Positions 1 through 10,791 of a stretch of DNA of 64,000 nucleotides are shown piece after piece. The stretch is from CAWCLK01 sp963796225 (lineage in GTDB: Bacteria > Actinomycetota > Nitriliruptoria > Nitriliruptorales > Nitriliruptoraceae). The number at the start of each line of letters is the position of its first letter. Position 1 is the first letter of the stretch. The stretch is from the NCBI GenBank assembly GCA_963796225.1, contig CAWCLK010000006.1, forward strand, positions 62,001-126,000, in the 5' to 3' direction. The position numbers were made by a program, and so were the translations under genes. Under the pieces are notes generated by a model. It saw only the letters and a program-made list of their open reading frames with translations. It did not search any database and had not been told where the DNA came from.

Positions 1-338
1 CCTCGTTCGTCGGCGGCGGGGCCGGCGCGTAGGTGGCCACGGACTCGGCCGCCAGGTCAGCCCCTCGGGTCGAGGCCAGCCGCTCGCTCGTCGTAGCGCA
101 CGCGGTGCTGCCGCGGCCGCTCGCAGGACCGGCCCACGTGGGGCAGGGTCCGTGCGGGTGCGGCGGGCATGCAGGGCCTCGATCACTGGAACGTGCGTTC
201 GAGTCCCACCATGCCTGCGTGGCGACGGCGGCGCAAGGGTCTGGACGACATCTGGGGATGAACTCGCGAATCTGTGGATTCAGGCCCGGAAATCCACAGA
301 CAAGCGCGTTGGCTGGCGGCGCCATCCACACGCGGAGA
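1..338. other. No supported gene
   Basis: Open frames on both strands lack a ribosome site and any recognisable protein motif, and they look like the chance open frames expected at this GC content. The only structure I see is the inverted repeat at 271-300. The 3' end of a minus-strand gene beyond the left edge cannot be excluded. Confidence 0.5.
271..300. repeat. Perfect 10-bp inverted repeat
   Basis: TCTGTGGATT at 271-280 is exactly repeated in reverse complement at 291-300 around a 10-base loop. It lies in a locally AT-richer patch, 39 bases past the stop of the minus-strand gene ending at 339. It could be a factor-independent end of that transcript, although there is no T-run, or a dyad operator. 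The arms contain TGTGGAT, which recalls a DnaA box, but the match is imperfect. Confidence 0.6.
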
Positions 339-1342
339 TCACTGGTCGACGACGACGGCCTGGTACTCGCGGATGTTCACGGGGACGCTGACCGGGGCGA
401 GCTCGGCGACCATCGTGGCGCCGTCGACCACGGTCGTCCCGGTGGCCGACACCGTGATCGAGTACCGGATGGTCCAGTAGTCGGTGACCGACACCTCGAG
501 CGGGCCGGCGGGCAGCGTGGTGTAGACGTGGGTGACGGCACCGTCGTCGGGGGAGCGGCCCGGTTCGTAGTTGCGGCCGGGGATCACGTGCGGGCCGGTG
601 ACCTGCTGGAACGCCTCCCCGGTGCCGTTGTCCTGCTGGCCCCAGTCGACGGTGTAGGCGCCGACGGCGTCGAGGGTCACGGTGAACGGCCCGCCCGACA
701 GGGTCACGGGCCCGTAGCTGAGCGGCCGGTTGGTCTGCAGGTAGGTGTCGAGCCCGGTGATGGCGTCCTCGGGGTTGAGGACCGGGGCGGGGCGAGGCAG
801 CTGCTCGACGAAGGCCTCGATGACGTCGGTCAGCGCCCCGGCGTCCGGGGTGTCGTCGCCGGGATCGGGCACGCACGGGGGGATCGTCGATGTCGGCCAG
901 TGGGGAAGACGGCTCGGATGGAGTACAGGAGGATCTCCTCGTAGGCCCGCCGCGTCGCGCCCACGTCCTCCGGCGGCACCATGACCGTCCGCGTGCGGAT
1001 GCAGGCTCCCTGGAAGTTCGGATCGGTGTCGAGCCGATCGTCGGGCACCCGGTCGATCTCCCGAATCCGCACCGGCGCGAGCACGATCTCGACCGTCGCG
1101 TTCCCCGCCCCGTCGAACGACGCCTGGATCGCGGGCTTCTGCTCCGACCCCGCTCCCGAACACCGAGATGTCGACCTCGCCGTCTGCGCTGATCTTGCCG
1201 TCCGTGCTCGATGACATCGCTGTCGTCCCCACGGATTCCGTCCCGGCGTTGTCCTGCCCGGCACGCCACTGGGGCGCGACAGGAGCCAGCGTCGAGACAG
1301 CCACGACCGCCGAGGCTCGCAGCGGACCATCGGCTCGTTCAT
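339..1342 (-). CDS. Hypothetical exported protein (frame-broken)
   Basis: I do not recognise the family. The ATG at 1342 follows a good ribosome site (GGAGGGG, 6 bases upstream). A hydrophobic stretch (ASAVVAVSTLAPVAP) near the N-terminus, reached after an apparent frame break near 1310-1325, looks like a signal sequence. Further breaks near 1145 and 905 separate three plausible coding segments. The C-terminal about 180 residues (from roughly 890 down to 339) form a beta-rich, Gly/Thr-rich segment, possibly an Ig- or PKD-like fold. It follows the lipoprotein gene on the same strand and is probably co-transcribed with it; a TGA that could end that gene overlaps this ATG. It may be an intact gene with consensus errors or a decaying one. 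Confidence 0.5.
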
Positions 1343-2045
1343 GACGTTGCCCCTCCGCACAGAGTGTGTCAAGCACGTCGCCGAAGTCTTCGATGATGGC
1401 GTCGAGCATCACGTAGTCTTCGAGTTCGTTGCCGTCTGGTCCAGAGTTCGCACTGGGCATCGATGATCCGCCAGCCTGTTGGATTCGCTTCGGCTCCGGG
1501 TCAGGCGAGGCCGACGAGCGACACGGTCGTCAGAACCGACGGGCCCTCGACTCGCGGTGCCCGATGTGTCGAGATCGCCCGACGGCGACGATGCATCTGG
1601 CGTTGGCCACGAAGCATCTTGCGGGTGGCCCAGTCGAATGATGTGAACTCGTCGACGGTGGACGAAGTCCGGCCCGGTCGCCCCGAAGCACGTCGTCGGC
1701 CTCCTCGAAGCGCTGCTGCAGATACTCGCCCTGGAAGAGCTCTTCCATCCGCTTCCGCGTCTCGATCGGCGTGATGGCGGTCGGATCCGCGGGCTCCTCG
1801 AGCAGCTCCCGGGTGATCGCGCCCCACTCCTCGTAGATCGTGTTCACGACCCGGTCCACGTACTCCTTCGTGACCGGGTCGGGCATGGCGAACGGATCCT
1901 CGGACGCCGTGGGGGAGGGCTCGCTGGTCTCGGTCGACGCCGGCGTGCTCGGCGTGGCGTCAGGCGCGGCGGTACCCGACGAGCAGGCTGTGGCAACGAG
2001 CGCGAGAGCGCAGAGCACGCTGACGCGGCGTGGGCTGGTGCGCAT
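1339..2045 (-). CDS. Putative lipoprotein (frame-broken 3' half)
   Basis: The N-terminus has basic residues, a hydrophobic core and a lipobox ending in TACSSG, with the acylated Cys at about residue 21. A Ser/Thr/Pro-rich linker of about 25 residues and a charged helical segment follow. This suggests an exported lipid-anchored protein. The start at 2045 has a strong upstream ribosome site (GAGGGGGG). From about 1680 downward the reading frame breaks repeatedly, and coding-like stretches occur in turn in all three minus frames. The natural stop is unclear; the TGA at 1339-1341 that overlaps the next gene's ATG is the best candidate. Function is unknown. Confidence 0.55.
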
Positions 2046-2086
2046 CGTCCCCCCTCAGGAATCGTCGTCCCGCCCCGGGCGCGACG

Positions 2087-2092
2087 ATCCTA
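2087..2092 (-). promoter_or_regulatory. Putative -10 element (TAGGAT) for the lipoprotein gene
   Basis: On the minus strand TAGGAT lies about 42 bases before the ATG at 2045. It fits the TAnnnT hexamers found before many genes in this window. No clear -35 is visible. Confidence 0.4.
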
Positions 2093-2146
2093 GCCGGTCG
2101 CGGGTGACGACGACAACTCATTCCATGTCTTTCCACAGCTCGCATG

Positions 2147-2164
2147 GCATCTCACGCGAGATGC
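2147..2164. repeat. 7-bp palindromic hairpin in the divergent intergenic region
   Basis: GCATCTC and GAGATGC flank a 4-base loop (ACGC). The element sits between the divergent lipoprotein gene and pilB, so it could be an operator or a 5'-UTR hairpin of the pil transcript. The remaining 2046-2315 region shows no gene. Confidence 0.4.
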
Positions 2165-2315
2165 TTCCGTCGGAACTCGACGCCTCGCCGGGGCGCATGG
2201 CCCAAGCTGTCACAGGAGCCTCAAGACCCACAGCTCGCCTGCCGACGTTCGGATCGAGGGGCGCCCTCCTGACCGGTGGGTCGTGGACAGACTCGTACCC
2301 CAAGGACACGAGGCG

Positions 2316-3985
2316 ATGAAGCAGCTCGGGACCGTGCTGGTCGACTCTGGCCTCATCACGCCTGAGCAGCTGGCCGAGGCCACTGCAGAAGCAGCAGGAG
2401 CAGGGCGGCTCGCTCGGTCGCATCCTGATCGATCTGGACTACGTGACCGAACGCGACCTGGTCAAGGCGCTGGCCGACCAGATCGGCATGCCGTTCGTCG
2501 ACCTGGCGAACATGACCATCGACGGCCGCGCGGCGACCTCGGTCTCCGACTCGATCACCAAGCGCCACACCGTCCTGCCCATCGGGTTCGAGGACGGCAA
2601 GCTCGTCGTGGCCATGGCCGACCCGGCCAACGTCTTCGCCCTCGACGACGTCCGCACCGTCACCGGGATGGACGTCAAGGCGGTCGTGGCGACCCGCGAG
2701 GACATCCTCGACGGGATCCGCCGCACCTCCAGCATGTCCGACGAGATCGAGGCCATCGGCTCCGACCTCGCCTCGGACGACGACGGCAACGAGGACCTGC
2801 AGGGCCTGACCTCGGTGTCCGAGGAAGCCCCGATCGTCAAGTTCGTCAACCTCCTGATCACCCAGGCGGTCAACGACGGCGCCTCCGACATCCACATCGA
2901 ACCCGCCGAGCGCGACCTGCGCGTCCGCTACCGCATCGACGGCGTGCTCCACGAGGTCATGCGCTCGCCCAAGGCCATCCAGTCCGGCGTCATCTCGCGC
3001 CTGAAGATCATGGCCGAGGTCGACATCGCCGAGCGCCGCGTGCCGCAGGACGGCCGCATCTCGCTGAACGTGCAGGGCAAGCCCATCGACCTGCGCTTCT
3101 CGACCCTGCCGACGGTGTACGGCGAGAAGGTCGTGATGCGCATCCTGGACAAGTCCTCGGTGCTGCTCGAGCTGTCCGACCTCGGCTTCCTCGACGGCAA
3201 CCACAAGCGCTACGAGGAGTCCTACCTCAAGCCCTACGGGATGATCCTCGTGACCGGGCCGACCGGGTCCGGGCAAGTCCACGACCCTGTACGCGACGCT
3301 GAACGTGGTCAACCGCCCCGAGGTCAACATCATCACCACCGAGGACCCGGTCGAGTACCGGCTCCCCGGCATCAACCAGGTGCAGGTGAACAAGAAGGTC
3401 GGGCTGACCTTCGCCGGGGCGCTGCGCTCGATCCTCCGCCAGGACCCCGACGTCGTGCTCGTCGGTGAGATGCGTGACCGCGAGACCGCCCAGATCGGCA
3501 TCGAGGCCGCGCTGACCGGCCACCTCGTGCTCTCCACGCTGCACACCAACGACGCCGCGTCCGCCCTGACCCGTCTCACCGAGATGGGCGTCGAGCCCTT
3601 CCTCGTCTCCTCGGCCGCCGACTGCATCCTCGCCCAGCGCCTCGCCCGACGGGTGTGCAAGAAGTGCGCCGAGATGGTCCGCCTCGATGCGCACATCCTC
3701 AAGGAAGCCGGATTTCCCGACGACATCGTGGATGAACGTCCGGAGATGCCGCGCGCCATGGGGTGCTCGGCCTGCAGCCAGACGGGTTACAAGGGCCGGA
3801 TGGCGATCCACGAGGTGATGCCGGTGACCGAGGAGATCGAGCGGCTGTGCGTCGCGCGGGCCTCGTCCGACGACGTCAAGCGCGTGGCCATCGAGCAGGG
3901 CATGTCGACCCTGCGCGAGGACGGGCTGGCCAAGGTCATGTTGGGACAGACCACGATCGAGGAGATCGGTCGTGTCATTGTGTGA
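2316..3985 (+). CDS. pilB: Type IV pilus extension ATPase PilB
   Basis: Hexameric cytoplasmic ATPase that powers pilin polymerisation. The N-terminus carries an MshEN/T2SSE_N domain in two halves (LGTVLVDSGLITPEQL, then LGRILIDLDYVTERDL); in this family such domains can bind cyclic-di-GMP. The ATPase core follows, with Walker A GPTGSG-KST near residue 316, Walker B LVGEMRD, a His box (TLHTNDAASAL) and the PilB tetra-Cys motif (CKKC...CSAC). About 555 residues after repair, the usual length. The ATG at 2316 is the first good start. Two frame breaks occur, at about 2384 and 3273. The second lies inside Walker A and is repaired by deleting one G; the first is repaired by deleting one C. It heads the pilB-pilT-pilC operon, 14 bases before the next gene. 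Confidence 0.93.
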
Positions 3986-3999
3986 ACGAAGGGAACGCG

Positions 4000-5677
<1,678 letters not shown>

Positions 5678-5687
5678 GGAGACAACC

Positions 5688-6928
5688 ATGGCCACGGCAA
5701 CCGCCACCACCTTCAACTACCAGGTCCGCGACCGGGCGGGGAAGCTCGTCTCCGGCTCGCTCGAGGCCGACAACCAGGCCGCGGTCGCGCAGAAGCTGCG
5801 GTCGCTGGGCTACGCCCCGGTGTCGATCGAGCAGGTCAAGGAGTCGACGCTCAACAGGGAGCTGTCGATCCCGGGCTTCGGGAAGAAGGTCAAGCTCGCG
5901 GACCTGGCGGTCTTCAGCCGCCAGTTCGCCACGATGATCAGCTCCGGCCTGAGCCTCATCCGCGCGCTGACGATCCTCGTCGAGCAGACCGAGAACACCA
6001 AGCTCGTCGAGGTCATCGACGAGATCCGCAACCAGGTCGAGTCGGGGCGGAGCCTGTCCGAGGCCCTGGCCGAGCACGACGACGTCTTCCCGAAGCTCTA
6101 CATCGCCATGGTCCGGGCCGGTGAGACCGCCGGCATGCTCGACGCGGTGCTGATGCGCATCGCGGAGACGCTCGAGAAGGACGTCGCGCTGCGGCGCAAG
6201 ATCAAGTCGGCGATGACCTACCCGGTCATCGTGTTCATCATGGCCATCCTGCTGACCACCGCGATGCTGATCTTCATCGTGCCGGTGTTCGCCGGGATGT
6301 TCGAGGACCTCGGTGGCGAGCTGCCGCTGCCGACGCAGATCCTGCAGACGGCGTCGCAGTTCCTGAAGTCGCCGATCGGGCTCGTCGCTCTACATCGGGA
6401 TCCCGATCGCGCGCGTGGCAGGCCTTCAAGTACGTCCGCAAGACCGAGAAGGGCCGCTACCAGCTCGACGTCATCAAGCTGAAGCTGCCGGTCTTCGGCA
6501 CGCTGTTCCACAAGATCGCCCTGAGCCGGTTCTCGCGCAACCTGGGCACGCTGCTGCGCGCCGGCGTGCCGATCCTGCAGGCGCTGGAGATCACGGCGGA
6601 CACCGTCGACAACGGCCCGATCGGCACGGCCGTCAAGGACGTCCAGGACTCGGTCCGCCAGGGCGAGTCGATCGCCGGGCCGCTGACCGAGCACGACGTC
6701 TTCCCGCCGATGGTCGTGCAGATGATCGCGGTGGGCGAGGAGACCGGCCAGGTCGACCACATGCTCGAGAAGGTCGCCGAGTTCTACGACCAGGAGGTCG
6801 AGGCGATGACCGAGTCGCTGACGGCCCTGATGGAGCCGCTCATGATCGCCGTCCTCGGCGGCATCGTCGGGTCGATGGTCATCGCGCTGTACATGCCGAT
6901 GTTCAAGATCTTCGAGCTCATCGAGTGA
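5688..6928 (+). CDS. pilC: Type IV pilus inner-membrane platform protein PilC
   Basis: Polytopic membrane protein that couples the PilB/PilT motors to the growing pilus. It has two T2SSF domains (about residues 60-180 and 265-385) and hydrophobic segments near 178-205, 225-245 and 385-405. GAGGAG at 5676-5681 overlaps the pilT stop and places the ATG at 5688. Apparent breaks occur near 6390 and 6412, so the middle of the protein (about residues 234-243) is unreliable; the two halves otherwise join well to about 413 residues, normal for the family. It is the last gene before a strong terminator. Confidence 0.92.
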
Positions 6929-6945
6929 CGCCGATCGACGACGTA

Positions 6946-6980
6946 GTTCGGGCGGCCCTGCGGGGCCGCCCGAACTTTTT
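6946..6980 (+). terminator. Rho-independent terminator after pilC
   Basis: A perfect 13-bp stem (GTTCGGGCGGCCC, 6946-6958, with its complement at 6963-6975) has a 4-base loop (TGCG) and is followed by five T residues (6976-6980). It ends the pilB-pilT-pilC transcript, so pilA must have its own promoter between 6981 and about 7040. Confidence 0.93.
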
Positions 6981-7040
6981 CTCATCGAGCGCTAAAGGTC
7001 GGTGTCCGGCGAGCGCCGTAGATGGGGAGGACAGACCGAA

Positions 7041-7145
7041 CGTGCAAGCAACGGCAAGCCCTCCGAGAGGGGGAGCACGCAAAGCCACGGGACCTCACTC
7101 CACCATCATTCATCCGGGAGAAGGTCAGCCGAGCTGCCTTGTACG
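7041..7145 (+). ncRNA. Cyclic-di-GMP-I (GEMM) riboswitch in the pilA leader
   Basis: The closing helix pairs CGTGCAAG (7041-7048) with CTTGTACG (7138-7145). The P2 hairpin is capped by a GNRA tetraloop (CTCC-GAGA-GGGG, 7061-7072). It is followed by the family's conserved ACGCAAAGCC (7077-7086). P3 is formed by GACCT (7091-7095) with AGGTC (7122-7126) plus CTCC/GGAG pairing, and the distal strand contains the conserved AGCCGAGCTGCC. These elements and their order match the GEMM-I aptamer. It lies in the 5' leader of pilA, about 88 bases before its ATG. No terminator is evident between aptamer and gene, so control may act on translation or stability. A covariance-model search would settle the call. 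Confidence 0.85.
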
Positions 7146-7233
7146 CCGGACCGGGCCACCGGGAAGGCACAGGGGAAGAGAGCGTCACGGACTGTCGCGT
7201 CCATAGCACTCATCTCATCCCAAGGGGATACAC

Positions 7234-7744
7234 ATGTTCCGCAAGCTCCGCGAGGCCCAGAACGAAGAGGGCTTCACCCTGATCGAGCTGCTGGTGGTCG
7301 TCCTGATCATCGGCATCCTGGCCGCCATCGCCATCCCGGTCTTCCTGAACCAGCGCCAGAAGGCGTACCGCGACGCCGCCGAGTCCGACGTCCGCAACCT
7401 CGCCCTCGTCATGGAGGACTACGCCTCCGACAACAACGGTGTCTACACCGACATCGCCGCCTGACTTCACTCCGAGCGACGGCGTCACTGCGTGCTACCG
7501 ACGGGCTCCGACGGCGACTGCATCTGCTGCGCACGCGGCCTTCGGCGACGCTGGCGCCGACGGAGACCTGGACTACGACGCTCGACGTCGGCGTCGCAAC
7601 GCCACAGGTCGGAGGCACTCGGCGACGCGGTCACTGCTGCACCGCCGAGCGGCACCTGACCAACGTCGTAGCTGGCGGTCGCCTCGAGTGGTCGCCACTG
7701 AGCGCACCTGGACGGAGGAGGCTGAGCCGTCCACCCGCTGCTAG
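7234..7744 (+). CDS. pilA: Major type IV pilin PilA (C-terminus unresolved)
   Basis: The prepilin N-terminus is clear: a 13-residue basic leader ends in Gly, followed by FTLIELLVVVLIIGILAAIA, with Glu at mature position 5 and the hydrophobic assembly helix. AAGGGG at 7223-7228 supports the ATG. The frame stops at 7462 after 76 residues, too short for a pilin. Deleting one C there continues the protein (DFTPSDGVT), and a Cys-rich stretch (GSDGDCIC) in another frame near 7500-7530 looks like a pilin C-terminal disulfide region. I could not reconstruct one continuous end; the frame stop at 7744 is a placeholder. It is controlled by the upstream riboswitch. Confidence 0.85.
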
Positions 7745-7924
7745 GCCAGACGATCTGACGAGCCGGACGAAGGCGTTCACTCAGACTGGCCTTGGTGACT
7801 GGACTGCGCACGTGCTCGCTGACCCTGCGCTCTGCGTGACGAGGGCGGCTACGGCCGGCCCGCTCGCCATGCGCAGGACTGCGGCTCGACGCCGTGGCTC
7901 GGAGCCGCAGACTCAAGCGGCGTC
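7745..7924. other. Unresolved stretch between pilA and pilD
   Basis: No frame stays open with convincing protein features. The base composition and the neighbouring frame breaks suggest damaged coding sequence, possibly the rest of pilA or the N-terminus of the peptidase, rather than true intergenic DNA. Confidence 0.4.
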
Positions 7925-8731
7925 GTGACTGCGTCCGTCTGGTGTCGCTGCGGCGTCCTCGGCTGCTGGTCGGCTCCTTCGCGAACGTGCCGATCCACCG
8001 ATGGCCCCGGCAGGGGTCCATCACCCAGCCCCGCACGTCGGCATGCCCGGCGTGCGGGGCCGAGATCGCGCCCCGGGACAACATCCCGGTCGTCTCCTGG
8101 CTGCTGCTGCGGGGGCGGTGCCGCGACTGTGGCGCCCCGATCCACTGGCGCTACCCGCTCGTCGAGGCGATCACCGCCGTCCTGTTCGCGGCCGTCGCGG
8201 CGGTCCACGGCTGGACCGGGATCCTGCCCGCGCTCCTGGTCATCACGTGGACGCTGCGTCGTGGCCACGGCCATCGACCTCGAGTTCCGGATCATCCCCA
8301 ACCGGATGACCTATCCGCTGGCCCCGCTCATGCTCGGCGCTGGTCACGCTCGCCGCGCGTCATCGACGGTGACTGGAGCAGCTGGGTGCGGGCGGTCATC
8401 GTCGGCGTCGCCGTGCCGGTGGCGATGTTCCTGTTCTCGCTACCTGTTCGAGCTGCTGCGCGGCAAGCCCGGCATCGGCATGGGCGACATCAAGTGGTCC
8501 CCGTCGCTCGCGCTGCCCATCGGCTACCTCGGCGGCTGGCACGTCGTGATCTGGTTCTACGGGACGATCATCTCCGGCGGCGTCATCGCCATCGGGCTCG
8601 TGCTCGCGGGGCGGGCGAGGATGGCGTCTCGCATCCCCTACGGGCCCTACCTCGCCGTCGGGGCGCTGCTGGCCATCCTCGCCGGTGATCCGCTCGCCGC
8701 GTGGCTCGAGACGCGCCTGCTGGGGCTCTGA
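7925..8731 (+). CDS. pilD: Prepilin peptidase / N-methyltransferase PilD (frame-broken)
   Basis: Membrane aspartyl protease that cleaves the leaders of PilA and the minor pilins and methylates the new N-terminus. Visible motifs are GSFANVPIHR, the two Cys pairs (CPAC, CRDC) of the zinc-binding loop, and the two catalytic Asp residues in DLEFRIIPN and GMGDIKW, the latter the GxGD hallmark. Several hydrophobic helices follow. At least five frame breaks (near 7965, 8262, 8341, 8360 and 8442) must be repaired; the last four each show one extra base. The start is uncertain, with GTG at 7925 the best candidate; the end at 8731 is firm. About 265 residues after repair, typical for the family. Confidence 0.85.
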   Translation: MTASVWCRCGVLGCWSAPSRTCRSTDGPGRGPSPSPARRHARRAGPRSRPGTTSRSSPGCCCGGGAATVAPRSTGATRSSRRSPPSCSRPSRRSTAGPGSCPRSWSSRGRCVVATAIDLEFRIIPNRMTYPLAPLMLGAGHARRASSTVTGAAGCGRSSSASPCRWRCSCSRYLFELLRGKPGIGMGDIKWSPSLALPIGYLGGWHVVIWFYGTIISGGVIAIGLVLAGRARMASRIPYGPYLAVGALLAILAGDPLAAWLETRLLGL

Positions 8732-8853
8732 CCGCGCTCGGTCACCGTTCGTTCGAACGGATTCCTCAAGGTCGACGGGCTAGTTCCCGAAGACCTGTCA
8801 TGAGCGTGACTGTGCCTTGTGTTCCTCCTGTGGCCACCGAGCCTTCGGTTGTC

Positions 8854-8859
8854 TAATGT
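8854..8859 (+). promoter_or_regulatory. Putative -10 element (TAATGT) before the HTH gene
   Basis: The hexamer lies about 41 bases before the likely ATG at 8900, in the gap after pilD, and fits the TAnnnT pattern seen elsewhere. It could start a second pil transcript covering the HTH gene and pilMNO. Confidence 0.35.
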
Positions 8860-8899
8860 GGAGCACGGTGGGTACGGGGACAGCCAAGGACGAGACGCG

Positions 8900-9110
8900 A
8901 TGGACATGGCAAACGGGAACGCCGGGACCGCTGCTGACGGTGGCAGAGGTCGCTGACCTGCTCCGCGTGTCCAACATGACCGTCTACCGGCTGATCAAGG
9001 CCGGGCAGATCGGTGCCATCCGCGTCGGCAAGAACTACCGGATCCCGCAGGCCGACCTCGACGACTACCTCGAGGGTGGCGTCGTGCAGGCCGAGCAGAC
9101 GAACGGCTGA
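8900..9110 (+). CDS. Small excisionase/MerR-type HTH DNA-binding protein
   Basis: About 70 residues containing one helix-turn-helix of the HTH_17 (excisionase, BldC-like) type: LLTVAEVADLLRVSNMTVYR followed by LIKAGQIGAIRVGKNYRIP. Such small proteins bind direct repeats and regulate development or nearby genes in actinobacteria. The likely ATG at 8900 is one frame off the body, so a single-base error near 8925-8932 is probable; a start farther upstream in the body's frame is possible. The stop is 4 bases before the pilM start, which suggests co-expression and a regulator of the pilus operon. That role is inference. Confidence 0.75.
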
Positions 9111-9114
9111 CGAA

Positions 9115-10160
9115 GTGGCACGCACGTCCGTCGGACTCGACATCGGCACCCGCACCGTGCACGTGGCGGAGGTGGCGGGGGGCCGTGGTGCTCCGACGAT
9201 CACGAACTTCGGGGGCGTGGCGCTACCCGAGGGCGCCGTCCGCGAGGGCGAGATCGTCGACACCGCAGCCGTCGCCGACGCCATCAAGGAGCTCTACGGC
9301 GCGGCCAAGCTGAAGAACAAGAAGGTCAACCTCGGGGTGGCCAACCAGCGCGTGGTCGTCCGACAGATCGACCTGCCCTGGATGGAGGAGTCCGAGCTGC
9401 GCTCGAGCCTGCCCTTCCAGGTGCAGGAGTTCATCCCGATCCCCGTCGAGGACGCCCAGCTCGACTACCACGTCCTGCAGGAGGTCGAGGACGAGGAGGA
9501 GGGAAGCCGCACCCTGCGCATCCTCCTCGTCGCCGCGCACAAGGACATGCTCGCCGCCCACATGGAGGCGGCGCAGGCCGCCGGCCTCAAGCCCGTCGGC
9601 GTCGACCTCAACCCGTTCGCGCAGCTTCGCGTGGTCGCCCGAGACAATGCCCTGCACGGGGGAGGGGCCGAGGTGCTCGTCGACATCGGTGGCGGCGTCA
9701 CCGACATCGTCGTCCACGAGAACTCGACACCCGAGCTTCGTGCGCATCCTGGTCCTGGGCGGTGACGACATCACCGACGCCCTCGCATCCGGGATGGGCA
9801 TCAGCCACGACGAGGCCGAGGAGTACAAGCAGTCCGAGCACCCCGTCTGACCCGACGGCTCAACGCATCATCGACGAGCACGCGCGGCAGTTCGTCGAGG
9901 AGGTGCGCGGCAGCCTCGACTACTACCGGACGCAGGTCGCCGCCAACGCGACGGTCAGCCGGATCGTCGTCAGTGGGGGCGCGGCACTGCTGCCCGGACT
10001 GGTCGAGCGCATGAGCCAGGCCACCAACATCCCCGTCCAGCTGGGCAACCCCTTCGACCGCTTCGCCACGAAGGGCACGTCCTTCGGGGAGGACGAGCTG
10101 GCGCGTGTCGGCCCGACCCTGGTCACGGCAATCGGGCTGGCCCTCGGAGGTGTGGCATGA
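9115..10160 (+). CDS. pilM: Type IV pilus assembly protein PilM
   Basis: Cytoplasmic actin/FtsA-like ATPase that binds the N-terminus of PilN and links the motor to the alignment complex. Motifs seen: the phosphate-1 motif GLDIGTRTVHVAEV at the N-terminus, phosphate-2 VDIGGGVTDIVV near residue 187, and the adenosine motif VSGGAALLPGL near 285. Two frame breaks (about 9732 and 9848) are each repaired by deleting one C, giving about 348 residues. The GTG at 9115 begins 4 bases after the HTH gene, and the stop overlaps the pilN ATG as ATGA. Confidence 0.92.
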
Positions 10161-10791
10161 GCGACGTCAGGGTCAACCTCCTTCCGGAGGACGTCCGCCG
10201 GCGGGGCGCCGCCAGCCGACGCAACGGCGCGATCGCCGCCGGCTTCGGCGTCCTCGTGGTCGTGATCGGCGGCGTCTACTTCTGGCAGCTCCAGCGGGTG
10301 GACGACGCCCAGCTCGTCGTCGACGAGGAGCAGAGCAAGCTGCAGGCCCTCCAGGCGGACCTCGCGGAGCTCCAGGAGTACGACGAGCTGCGCACGCTCG
10401 GGAGCGAGGGGGACCTCGTCGCTGCGCTCCGCGATGGCGGGGAGGCATCGTGGCGGGGGTGCTCCAGGACGTGGCATCGGTCATGCCCGCCGATGCCGAA
10501 CTCGACACGCCTCACCGTCACGATCACGTGGACGGACGGCCGGCCAGCTCGGCGACGCACGAGACTCGTGGGGAACGATCACGATGACGGGGCAGACGCG
10601 GCTGGGGCACGCCCCGGGGCTCGAACGCCTCCTGCTCGAGTTCGACAAGATCGCGGCGTTCTCCGATCTGTACTTCTCGAACTCGACCGTCGACGAACGT
10701 GGTGTCTCGACCTTCGACGCCGCAGGCAGACCTCGGGCCCGAGATCCTGACTGGACGCTACGCCGAGGGTCTGCCGGAGGAGATGCGATGA
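10157..10791 (+). CDS. pilN: Type IV pilus alignment protein PilN (frame-broken)
   Basis: Bitopic membrane protein of the alignment subcomplex. The N-terminus begins with the PilM-binding motif (VNLLPEDVRRR), followed by one transmembrane helix (about residues 25-45) and a coiled-coil-prone region (VVDEEQSKLQALQADLAELQ). After about 10430 the coding frame changes several times; reassembled segments include AGVLQDVASVMP, LTVTITV, RLLLEFDKIAAFSDLYFSN and a C-terminal LTGRYAEGLPEEMR ending at 10791. That is normal for PilN at about 210 residues. The stop overlaps the next ATG (10788). Confidence 0.87.

Noticed and set aside
166..216. tRNA-like T-arm sequence (GTTCGAGTCCCACC at 197-210) with GGCATG/CATGCC nearby
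   Set aside because: The T stem has a C-C mismatch and there is no room for D and anticodon arms within the 45 bases; not a tRNA gene. It could be a chance match.
3260..3290. Programmed frameshifting in pilB Walker A
   Set aside because: The break cuts the P-loop itself and is fixed by one G; similar single-base changes occur in many unrelated genes, so an error is more likely.
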